From: DASVEE01 sp036399695
Lineage (GTDB): Bacteria > Acidobacteriota > Thermoanaerobaculia > Gp7-AA8
Reading direction: 5' to 3'
DNA length: 5,652 nt
NCBI GenBank assembly: GCA_036399695.1
Contig: DASWMP010000353.1
Coordinates: 1-5,652, forward strand
Of this stretch, positions 1-5,509 are shown in pieces. Each line of letters starts with the position of its first letter. The stretch's first letter is position 1. The position numbers and the translations under genes were made by a program. Under the pieces are notes generated by a model. That model saw nothing but the letters and a program-made list of their open reading frames with translations. It was not told the DNA's origin and searched no databases.

Positions 1-34
1 GGTGGCTGGACGCCACCGCACTCCTGATTAGATT
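1..34 (-). repeat. Left copy of a 24/25-bp repeat with a hairpin, just downstream of panC
   Basis: Read on the minus strand, positions 34 to 11 match plus-strand positions 5485-5509 at the other end of the window. The two share an identical 14-mer (GGAGTGCGGTGGCG), preceded by AATCT, a variable base and ATC; the only differences are one A/G change and a 1-base indel with an adjacent mismatch. Positions 1-6 and 12-17 are also perfect inverted arms (GGTGGC and GCCACC) with a 5-base loop. This hairpin begins about 35 bases past the panC stop and could help end the transcript, but no T-tract is visible before the window edge. If the palindrome continues to the left, the stem would be longer than what is seen. 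It could instead be the end of an insertion sequence; the sequence does not decide. Confidence 0.55.
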
Positions 35-51
35 GTCATCGTGGGCCGGTA

Positions 52-909
52 CTACTTCGCCGAAGGACGCAGCCTGATGTTGTCGATGAGGCGGGTCTTG
101 CCGACGCGGACGGCGCCGGCCAGCAGCAGCTCGCGCGCAAAGTCGGCCGGACGCTCGAACGTCTCCGGGTCGACCAGCACCAGGTAGTCGAGCTCGACCC
201 CTTCTGTCTCGGCGAGCATCTTCCGCATCAGCAGCTCCAGTGCGTCGACGTCGCGCACCCCGTGCTCGATCGCTGCTTCCGCTGCACGCAGCGCTCCGTG
301 CAGCGCCGGCGCCTTCGCACGCTCCTCGGGCGAGAGGTAACTGTTGCGCGACGACATGGCCACGCTGTCGTGCTCGCGCAGCGTCTCGCCGAACACGAGG
401 CGTACCGGCAGATCGAGATCGCGCACCATCCGGTCGATGACCGCGCACTGCTGCGCGTCCTTACGCCCGAACGCGGCGAGATCCGGCTGCACGATATTGA
501 ACAGCTTCGCCACCACCGTGGCCACGCCGTCGAAGTGACCGGGACGGCGCACCCCTTCCAGCGGCTTCGCCACGCCGCCGACCGAGATCGCCGTCGAAGC
601 GCCGGATGGATACATCACCTCCACCGGCGGCAGGAACAGCAGATCGACCCCCGCCGCTTCGAGCCGCGCCCGGTCCCGCTCCTCGTCCCGCGGATAACGC
701 TCGAAATCCTCATTCGGCCCGAACTGCTTCGGATTCACGAAGATCGACACGACGATGAACGTCGCCCCCGCCTCCCGCGCCACGTCGATCAGCGAGATGT
801 GCCCCTCGTGCAGAAACCCCATCGTCGGCACGAAGCCGATCGTCGCCCCGCGGGCGCGAGCGGTGGAGATGGCGGAGCGGGTGGAGGAGATGGTGGTCGT
901 TAGAAGCAT
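52..909 (-). CDS. panC: Pantothenate synthetase (pantoate--beta-alanine ligase)
   Basis: Cytoplasmic ligase that uses ATP to activate pantoate as pantoyl-adenylate and joins it to beta-alanine, giving pantothenate and AMP. The protein has 285 residues, the usual family length. Visible signatures in order: PTMGFLHEGH at 28-37 with the class-I HxGH nucleotide-binding motif (H34, H37); VNPKQF at 58-63; RPGHFDGV at 122-129; FGRKDAQQ at 147-154, carrying the conserved Lys150 and Asp151; MSSRN at 185-189, the KMSKS-like loop; RLIDN at 273-277. Two changes from common family sequence are Arg149, where Glu is usual (GEKD), and Ser182, where Gly is usual before the MSSRN loop; neither removes a catalytic residue. 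The ATG at 909-907 was chosen because its product aligns from the first residue with known PanC N-termini; the frame stays open to 1023 only by running through repeat sequence. No Shine-Dalgarno sequence precedes this ATG. It is the last gene of a likely kinase-panB-panC transcription unit. Confidence 0.96.
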   Translation of the reverse strand: MLLTTTISSTRSAISTARARGATIGFVPTMGFLHEGHISLIDVAREAGATFIVVSIFVNPKQFGPNEDFERYPRDEERDRARLEAAGVDLLFLPPVEVMYPSGASTAISVGGVAKPLEGVRRPGHFDGVATVVAKLFNIVQPDLAAFGRKDAQQCAVIDRMVRDLDLPVRLVFGETLREHDSVAMSSRNSYLSPEERAKAPALHGALRAAEAAIEHGVRDVDALELLMRKMLAETEGVELDYLVLVDPETFERPADFARELLLAGAVRVGKTRLIDNIRLRPSAK

Positions 910-913
910 GAGT

Positions 914-1031
914 CGTTTTGGTTTTCGGTTGTTGGTTTTTGGTTGTTGGTGGGCGGCGTCAACCTGCAGGTCGTTAGTACCGGCGGCGTTCGCGGGGGAA
1001 CACCAAAAACCGAAAACCAACAACCAACAAC
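914..1031. repeat. Inverted repeat made of 7-bp units between panB and panC
   Basis: On the plus strand the left arm reads as consecutive heptads GGTTTTC, GGTTGTT, GGTTTTT, GGTTGTT, GGTGGGC from about 920. The right arm (1001-1030) is made of the same kind of heptads on the other strand. The best-matching arms are 927-951 and 1001-1025, complementary at 23 of 25 positions and separated by 49 bp. The spacer contains a perfect 10-bp palindrome, ACCTGCAGGT, at 962-971, and two direct copies of GGCGGCGT at 952-959 and 982-989. In a panB-panC transcript the arms could pair into a long hairpin ending about 17 bases before the panC start codon. There is no transposase and no coding content, so this may be a dispersed non-coding repeat or a small non-autonomous element. 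Confidence 0.8.
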
Positions 1032-1060
1032 GCGCGCGCAGCGCGCAGCGCTACGCGCGC
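1032..1060 (-). terminator. GC hairpin touching the panB stop codon, terminator-like
   Basis: Positions 1032-1044 and 1048-1060 form a 13-bp stem with a 3-base loop. On the minus-strand transcript every position pairs, counting one G-U wobble (1039 with 1053), so the stem is more stable in panB RNA than in plus-strand RNA. It starts on the last base of the panB stop codon. It is followed by a G/T-rich run (TTGTTGG units from the heptad repeat) rather than a clean T-tract. It could be a weak intrinsic terminator that lowers panC relative to panB, or a 3'-end stabiliser. Terminator function is inferred. Confidence 0.45.
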
Positions 1061-1935
1061 TACTGCGCCTTCGGCATCTCCACCACCACACCCCCGCTCC
1101 CGTACAGCCGCTTCAGCTCTTCCTCGCTGCTCATGTGGAAGGACTCGGTGGCTTCGTCGGGGAAGCGGCCTTCGTGAACGTCGGAGAGGTACTTCTCGAT
1201 GGCGGCCTGCTGGTCGGCGGCGGCGTTGGCGTAGCGGCGGACGAATTTCGGGGTGTGGCCGTCGTAGAGGCCGAGGAGATCGTGGAGGACCAGGACCTGA
1301 CCGTCGCAGAAGGGGCCGGCGCCAATGCCGATCGTCGGGATCGACAGCTTCTCCGTGATCAGCGCGGCCAGCTCGGACGGCACGCACTCCAGCACGACCG
1401 AGAAGCAGCCGGCCTGTTCGAGCGCCGTCGCTTCGTCGATGAGGCGATGGGCGTCGTCCGCATTCTTCCCCTGCAGCTTGAAGCCGCCGAGAGCGTTGAC
1501 GGACTGCGGGGTGAGCCCGATGTGGCCCATCACCGGGATCTCGGCGTCGAGGATGGCTTCGATCGTCTTGATGCGTCCCGGCTTGCCCCCTTCGATCTTC
1601 ACAGCGTGCGCTCCCGCCTGGATGAACATCCCGGCGTTGCGCACCGACTCCTCGGTGGAGATGTGGTACGAGAGGTAAGGCATGTCGCCGACGATCAGCG
1701 CCTGCTTCGCGCCGCGGGCGACGGCCCGGGTGTGGTGGAGCATGTCGTCGACCGTCACGCTCAGCGTGTCGGGATAGCCGAGGACCACCATGCCGAGGGA
1801 ATCCCCGACGAGGATGACGTCGGAACCGGCCGTGTCGGCGATCTTCCCGCTCGGATAGTCGTAGGCCGTGATCATCCCGATGCGGCCTTTGCCCTTCATC
1901 GCGCGGACGGACGGAACGGTGCTGCGCTTCTTCAT
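1060..1935 (-). CDS. panB: 3-methyl-2-oxobutanoate hydroxymethyltransferase (ketopantoate synthase)
   Basis: Transfers a hydroxymethyl group from 5,10-methylenetetrahydrofolate to 2-ketoisovalerate, the first committed step of pantothenate synthesis, in the cytoplasm as a TIM-barrel enzyme. The protein has 291 residues. Family landmarks: TAYDYP at 23-28; VGDSLGM at 43-49 with magnesium ligand Asp45; Asp84; VKIEGG at 112-117 with Lys113 and Glu115; GHIGLTPQSV at 137-146; LECVP at 182-186 with catalytic Glu183; IGIGAG at 202-207. All expected metal and substrate residues are present. The C-terminus continues about 25 residues past the conserved S-F-H (265-267), where the E. coli enzyme ends. 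The ATG at 1935-1933 was chosen because GAAGGAG lies five bases upstream and the product aligns with known N-termini; the longer open frame to 2091 has no family similarity. The 112-bp gap to the kinase holds only short dyads, such as GGCCCGGGCC at 1985-1994. Confidence 0.97.
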   Translation of the reverse strand: MKKRSTVPSVRAMKGKGRIGMITAYDYPSGKIADTAGSDVILVGDSLGMVVLGYPDTLSVTVDDMLHHTRAVARGAKQALIVGDMPYLSYHISTEESVRNAGMFIQAGAHAVKIEGGKPGRIKTIEAILDAEIPVMGHIGLTPQSVNALGGFKLQGKNADDAHRLIDEATALEQAGCFSVVLECVPSELAALITEKLSIPTIGIGAGPFCDGQVLVLHDLLGLYDGHTPKFVRRYANAAADQQAAIEKYLSDVHEGRFPDEATESFHMSSEEELKRLYGSGGVVVEMPKAQ

Positions 1936-1940
1936 GACGT

Positions 1941-1947
1941 CTCCTTC
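1941..1947 (-). promoter_or_regulatory. Ribosome binding site of panB
   Basis: On the minus strand this reads GAAGGAG, a near-perfect Shine-Dalgarno sequence five bases before the ATG at 1935-1933. It decides the panB start over the upstream in-frame ATG at 2091. Confidence 0.85.
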
Positions 1948-2047
1948 AAAGGTGGGCCGGAGGAGACGTGAGGCACGGGCGCCTGGCCCGGGCCGGAGAG
2001 ACACGAATGTCTGCCCTGCTTCCACGATCTCGTCTCGGTCCGTCGAC

Positions 2048-2692
2048 TCAGGATCCAAGCGGTACGTAGTATTGAGTTCCCTTTTGAGCATTACGGATCT
2101 GCTCGACGAGCTGATCGAAATGCTCGGGTGTGTTCACAAAATCGATCTCGTTCGTATTCACCACCAGCAACGGCGTCTCGTCGTACCGGTAAAAGTAGTG
2201 AGAGTACGCCTCGCTGAGCTCTTGCAAATATGATGGCGAGATCGCTTTTTCGTAAGCACGCCCGCGCTTTTTAATGCGCTTGAGCAGTGTATCAAGGTTC
2301 CCCTGCAGGTAGATCACGAGGTCCGGCTTTGGCACCTGTTCGTACAGGAGCTCGTACAGCCGGTTGTAGATCATCAGCTCCGAATCCTCGAGCGTGAGGT
2401 AGGCGAAGATCTTGTCCTTGGGGAAGCTGTAGTCCGCCAGGATCAGCTCGGTGAACAGATCCCGCTGCGCCACCTGCCGCTGCTGGTCGAAGCGGGAGAG
2501 GAGGAAGAAGAGCTGGCAGCGGAACGCCGCCCCCCGCTTGTCCTTGTAAAAGTCGTCGAGAAAGGGGTTATCGACGTCTTCGAGCACCTTCGTGCCACGG
2601 AACTCGCGCGCCAGAAGGTTGACCAGCGAGGTCTTCCCGACCCCGATCGGCCCCTCGACGGCGATGTGTCTCCACGGCAGAGGACGCGTCAT
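2048..2692 (-). CDS. Deoxynucleoside kinase (dNK/dGK/dCK family)
   Basis: Phosphorylates deoxynucleosides to their monophosphates in the cytoplasmic salvage route to dNTPs; which base it prefers cannot be read from the sequence. The protein has 214 residues, normal for the bacterial family. The P-loop GPIGVGKTS is at 14-22 (Lys20, Thr21), after the short strand RHIAVE. NPFLDDFYKD at 42-51 is a conserved family segment near the substrate site. LADYSF at 86-91 occupies the place of the family's D/E-R-S motif. The arginine- and lysine-rich stretch RIKKRGRAYEKAI at 139-151 is the LID region that closes on the phosphates. The start at 2692 puts the P-loop at the usual distance from the N-terminus; no Shine-Dalgarno sequence is visible. 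Base composition is lower in GC than its neighbours: 94 of 180 in a hand count of 2101-2280. It lies 112 bp upstream of panB on the same strand and is probably co-transcribed with it. Confidence 0.92.
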   Translation of the reverse strand: MTRPLPWRHIAVEGPIGVGKTSLVNLLAREFRGTKVLEDVDNPFLDDFYKDKRGAAFRCQLFFLLSRFDQQRQVAQRDLFTELILADYSFPKDKIFAYLTLEDSELMIYNRLYELLYEQVPKPDLVIYLQGNLDTLLKRIKKRGRAYEKAISPSYLQELSEAYSHYFYRYDETPLLVVNTNEIDFVNTPEHFDQLVEQIRNAQKGTQYYVPLGS

Positions 2693-2702
2693 CGGCGCGC
2701 GG

Positions 2703-2711
2703 AGAATAACA
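2703..2711 (-). promoter_or_regulatory. Possible extended -10 element for the kinase-panB-panC unit
   Basis: On the minus strand this reads TGTTATTCT: a TG, one base, then TATTCT, which agrees with TATAAT at four of six positions. It would start transcription only a few bases before the ATG at 2692, so the mRNA would be nearly leaderless, in line with the missing Shine-Dalgarno sequence. No convincing -35 box is present upstream, where the heptad repeat begins. This is a weak call. Confidence 0.25.
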
Positions 2712-2717
2712 GATGGA

Positions 2718-2830
2718 GTTGGCAGTTGGCGGTAGGCAGTAGGGCACCATCTGCGGCTGGGAGCTGGTTGTTGAGGGAGGGCGGGGCTTCACTGCCCACC
2801 GCCAACTGCCAACTGCCAACTGCCAACCGC
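2718..2830. repeat. Inverted repeat made of 7-bp GTTGGCA units in the divergent intergenic region
   Basis: The left arm reads GTTGGCA, GTTGGCG, GTAGGCA, GTAGGGC in exact 7-bp steps from 2718. The right arm, read on the minus strand from about 2827, is GTTGGCA three times, then GTTGGCG and GTGGGCA. Positions 2718-2740 and 2791-2813 are complementary at 22 of 23 positions, with a 50-bp spacer. The right arm carries two more heptads (2814-2827) that have no partner on the left. The element fills most of the region between the divergent kinase and M16 starts, so it overlaps where both promoters should lie. Confidence 0.85.
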
Positions 2831-2855
2831 CTCCTGTGATACAAACCACGGCCCT

Positions 2856-4118
2856 ATGCTGCCCATCGAAGAACACCGGCTCGATAACGGGTTGCGGGTG
2901 GTGCTGAACGAAGACCATTCCGCCCCTCTCGTCGCCGTCAACCTCTGGTACCACGTCGGCTCGAAGAACGAGCGCCCCGGCCGCACCGGCTTTGCGCATC
3001 TCTTCGAGCACATGCTCTTCTCCGGCTCGCAGCACGTCGGCAACAACGAGCACTTCCGTTACATCCAGTCGGTCGGCGGAACGCTGAACGGCACGACGTT
3101 CTTCGACCGGACGAATTACTACGAGACGCTTCCGTCGAACTACCTGGCCCTGGCCCTCTGGCTCGAGTCGGACCGCATGGGCTTCTTCCTCCCGGCGCTG
3201 ACGCAGGAGAAGCTCGACATCCAGCGCGAGGTCGTCAAGGAAGAGCGGCGCCAGCGCTACGACAACGTGCCGTACGGCACCGCCTTCGAGCGGATGCTGC
3301 ACATCGCCTACGACCCCGACTACTCCTATCACTGGCCGACCATCGGCTCGATGGCCGACCTCGAAGCGGCCACGCTCGACGACATCCGTGAGTTCTTCAC
3401 CACCTGGTACCGCCCCGACAACGCGGTGCTCTCGATCGTCGGCGACGTCGTCCCGTCCGAAGCGCTGGAGCTGGCGAAGAAGTACTTCGCCGACATCCCC
3501 GCCGGCGGCTCGTTGCCGAAGTTCGACCTGCAGCGTACCCCCGCCGGCCACGAGCGCCGCGAGACGTTCCCCTCGCTCGTGCAGCTCCCCCGCATGTACC
3601 GCATGTACCACCTGCCGGGCATGGGACACCCCGACTGGGTGCACGCCGACCTGCTCTCGACGGTGCTGGCCTCGGACAAGGCCAGCCGCCTCGAGCGCGC
3701 GCTCGTGCACGAACAGCAGATCGCCCAGGACGTCGCCGCCTACGTGCTGCCGACCGAAGCCACCGGGATCATGATCGTGCAGGCCACGGCGCGCGAAGGG
3801 GTCCAGATCGAGGCCATCGAAGCAGCCGTCGACGCGGAGATCTCCCGCATCGCCGTCAACGGCCTCTCGGCCGACGAGCTGACCCGCGCCCGCACCCGCG
3901 CCGAGGTCGACTTCGCCCACCAGCTCCAGACGTTCGACTCGCGTGCCGATCTCCTGGGCATGTTCTCGACCTACTTCGGCGATCCGATGCGCATCCACAA
4001 GTGGCTCGACCCCTACCAGAGCTCGACCGAGGAGGACCTGGCCCACATCGCCCGCCGCTACATGATCCCGGAGAACCGGGTCACGAGCCTCTTCGTGCCG
4101 GAAAGGAGCGCCGCATGA
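2856..4118 (+). CDS. M16 family zinc metallopeptidase, catalytic subunit
   Basis: Zinc endopeptidase of the pitrilysin/M16B group (mitochondrial processing peptidase beta-like), acting on small, unfolded or signal-type peptides. The protein has 420 residues. The inverted zinc motif HLFEH is at 48-52 (His48 and His52 zinc ligands, Glu51 catalytic base), and the third ligand is Glu129, exactly 76 residues after the motif, within KEERRQR. N-terminal family signature DNGLRVVL is at 10-17; the second M16 domain covers roughly 170-410. At the place where partner subunits carry the substrate-binding Arg/Tyr pair, this protein has Val284 and Gln291, so the pair is missing. No signal peptide or membrane segment is visible, which suggests a cytoplasmic enzyme, unlike the periplasmic relatives. 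The start at 2856 is the first Met and begins directly with the family fold; no Shine-Dalgarno sequence precedes it. Its stop overlaps the start of the partner gene by four bases (ATGA). Confidence 0.95.
   Translation: MLPIEEHRLDNGLRVVLNEDHSAPLVAVNLWYHVGSKNERPGRTGFAHLFEHMLFSGSQHVGNNEHFRYIQSVGGTLNGTTFFDRTNYYETLPSNYLALALWLESDRMGFFLPALTQEKLDIQREVVKEERRQRYDNVPYGTAFERMLHIAYDPDYSYHWPTIGSMADLEAATLDDIREFFTTWYRPDNAVLSIVGDVVPSEALELAKKYFADIPAGGSLPKFDLQRTPAGHERRETFPSLVQLPRMYRMYHLPGMGHPDWVHADLLSTVLASDKASRLERALVHEQQIAQDVAAYVLPTEATGIMIVQATAREGVQIEAIEAAVDAEISRIAVNGLSADELTRARTRAEVDFAHQLQTFDSRADLLGMFSTYFGDPMRIHKWLDPYQSSTEEDLAHIARRYMIPENRVTSLFVPERSAA
4102..4108 (+). promoter_or_regulatory. Ribosome binding site of the second M16 gene
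   Basis: AAAGGAG lies six bases before the ATG at 4115, inside the end of the preceding gene. It decides this start over the upstream in-frame ATG at 4001. Confidence 0.85.
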
Positions 4119-5485
4119 GCTTCCGTGAAACAGCTCCGGAACCGGGCGCCCCGCGCCCCTATGCATTCCCCCACGTCGAGCGCAAGACGCTCTCGAACGG
4201 TCTGCGCGTCCTCATCGCCGAAAACCAGAACGCGCCGCTCGTGTCGATGCGCCTGCTGGTCCGCTCCGGCGCCGACCATGACGAACCGCGCACGGCCGGC
4301 CTGGCGTCGCTCACCGGCGACCTCCTGGACGAAGGCGCCGGCACCCGCGACGCGATCCTCCTCGCCGAAGACCTCGGCCTCCTCGGTGCCTCCCTCGGCA
4401 CCGGCGCCGACTGGGACGCCTCGTACGTCTCGACGGATGTCCTCAGCCGCAACACCGAAGCGGCCGCGGAGATCTTCGCCGATGTAGCACGCCGCCCGAC
4501 GCTGCCGGAGGATGGCCTCGAACGCGTTCGCGCCGAACGCCTCAACGACCTGCTGCAGCAGCGCGACGAGCCCACCACCATCGCCGCACGCCGCTTCGCC
4601 CGCCTGCTCTACGGCACCGGGACGTACGGCAACACGGTCCTCGGCTCCACCGAAACCGTCGCCCGCATCACGATTGAGGATGTGCGCCGCTACTACGAGG
4701 AGCACTACCTCCCGAACAACAGCTCGCTCGTCATCACCGGCAAAGTCGAGACGGCGGACGCGATGGCGCTCGCCGAACGCCACTTCGCCGACTGGATGCC
4801 GAAGCCGGAAGTGCCGCGCCCCGTCGTCTCCCCGCCGCGCTACGAATCGTCGAGCATCTACATCATCGACCGCCCGCAAGCCGTGCAGTCGGAGATCCGC
4901 ATCGGCCACCTCGGCGTCCCCCGCTCCTGCGAGGACTACTTCCCGCTGTCCGTGATGAACGCGCTCCTCGGCGGCGTCTTCAACTCGCGCATCAACCTCA
5001 ACCTACGCGAGCGCCACGGCTACACCTACGGCGCCCGCTCCACCTTCGCCTTCCGCCGCCAGCCCGGCCCCTTCGTCGTCGCCGCCCCGGTGCGCAACGA
5101 AGTGACGCGCGAGTCCGTCACCGAAGTGCTGGCCGAACTGCGCAACATCCGCACCGGCCACGTCGAAGACCACGAGCTCGACGACACGAAGAACTACCTC
5201 ATGGGCGTCTTCCCCGCGACCGTGCAGACCGCGGCGGATGTCGCCGGCCGCCTGCTCGACATCGAGCTGTTTGGCCTCCCGGACGACTACTTCGACCACT
5301 ACCGCGAGAGCATCGCCGCCGTCACCAAAGACGAGATCCAGCGGGTGGCCGAAAAGTACATCGACCCGGAACGCGCCGTGATCGTGGTGGTCGGCAACGC
5401 CAGTGAGATCCGCGAGCCGCTGGGCCAGTTAGGCCTCCCGCTCCACGAGCTGGACATTGAAGGGAACATGGTCCCGGTGGCCTGA
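4115..5485 (+). CDS. M16 family peptidase, non-catalytic partner subunit
   Basis: Expected to pair with the upstream peptidase as a heterodimer and help bind substrate, as MPP-alpha does for MPP-beta and as the second subunit does in bacterial M16B heterodimers. The protein has 456 residues with two M16 domains (roughly 20-230 and 245-440) and starts with the family signature SNGLRVLIAE at 27-36. Where the first subunit has HLFEH, this one has SLTGD at 65-69, so both zinc histidines and the catalytic glutamate are lost; the distal glutamate position (146) is Leu. It keeps the Arg/Tyr pair at Arg298 and Tyr305 in FNSRINLNLRERHGYTYG (289-306), which the first subunit lacks. The loss is in an otherwise intact gene, so it reflects specialisation and not decay. 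Start at 4115 is set by the AAAGGAG site and the ATGA overlap, which implies translational coupling. No signal peptide is seen. The last residues are followed at once by a repeat and a transposase fragment. Confidence 0.94.
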   Translation: MSFRETAPEPGAPRPYAFPHVERKTLSNGLRVLIAENQNAPLVSMRLLVRSGADHDEPRTAGLASLTGDLLDEGAGTRDAILLAEDLGLLGASLGTGADWDASYVSTDVLSRNTEAAAEIFADVARRPTLPEDGLERVRAERLNDLLQQRDEPTTIAARRFARLLYGTGTYGNTVLGSTETVARITIEDVRRYYEEHYLPNNSSLVITGKVETADAMALAERHFADWMPKPEVPRPVVSPPRYESSSIYIIDRPQAVQSEIRIGHLGVPRSCEDYFPLSVMNALLGGVFNSRINLNLRERHGYTYGARSTFAFRRQPGPFVVAAPVRNEVTRESVTEVLAELRNIRTGHVEDHELDDTKNYLMGVFPATVQTAADVAGRLLDIELFGLPDDYFDHYRESIAAVTKDEIQRVAEKYIDPERAVIVVVGNASEIREPLGQLGLPLHELDIEGNMVPVA

Positions 5486-5509
5486 ATCTGATCTCGGAGT
5501 GCGGTGGCG
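5485..5509 (+). repeat. Right copy of the 24/25-bp repeat, starting at the M16 stop codon
   Basis: This matches the minus strand of 34 to 11, including the identical 14-mer GGAGTGCGGTGGCG at 5496-5509. It begins on the last base of the M16 stop codon. Unlike the left copy, it does not continue as a long palindrome: only a short GGCG-AA-CGCC dyad follows at 5506-5515. The transposase reading frame runs through it. Confidence 0.55.

Noticed and set aside
910..1023. N-terminal extension of PanC (38 residues starting MLVFGFW)
   Set aside because: It is encoded by the heptad inverted repeat and its spacer, has no family similarity and has no ribosome site. The start at 909 matches known PanC proteins from residue 1.
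914..1031. CRISPR array
   Set aside because: The repeats are 7 bp, contiguous and in inverted arms with a single spacer; there are no regular unique spacers and no cas genes.
943..1971. 342-residue plus-strand open frame opposite panB
   Set aside because: It is antisense to a clear panB with every catalytic residue and shows no recognisable domain.
1985..2012. Dyads between the kinase and panB (GGCCCGGGCC at 1985-1994; AGACA-CGAA-TGTCT at 1999-2012) as a terminator or riboswitch
   Set aside because: The stems are short, have no T-tract and match no riboswitch pattern I know.
1936..2091. N-terminal extension of PanB (52 residues) overlapping the kinase end
   Set aside because: No family similarity, and a strong ribosome site five bases before the ATG at 1935 marks the true start.
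2838..2843. GATACA after TGT as an extended -10 promoter for the M16 operon
   Set aside because: Only three of six positions agree with TATAAT and no -35 box is present, so it is not reported as a feature.
2568..4166. 532-residue minus-strand open frame opposite the first M16 gene
   Set aside because: Its composition is rich in Arg, Val, Gly, Glu and His, as expected from the complement of a GC-rich gene, and it overlaps two well-supported genes. The frame is open because of codon bias.
4058..4909. Minus-strand open frame of 283 residues opposite the second M16 gene
   Set aside because: A mirror of the high-GC coding strand, with no domain signatures.
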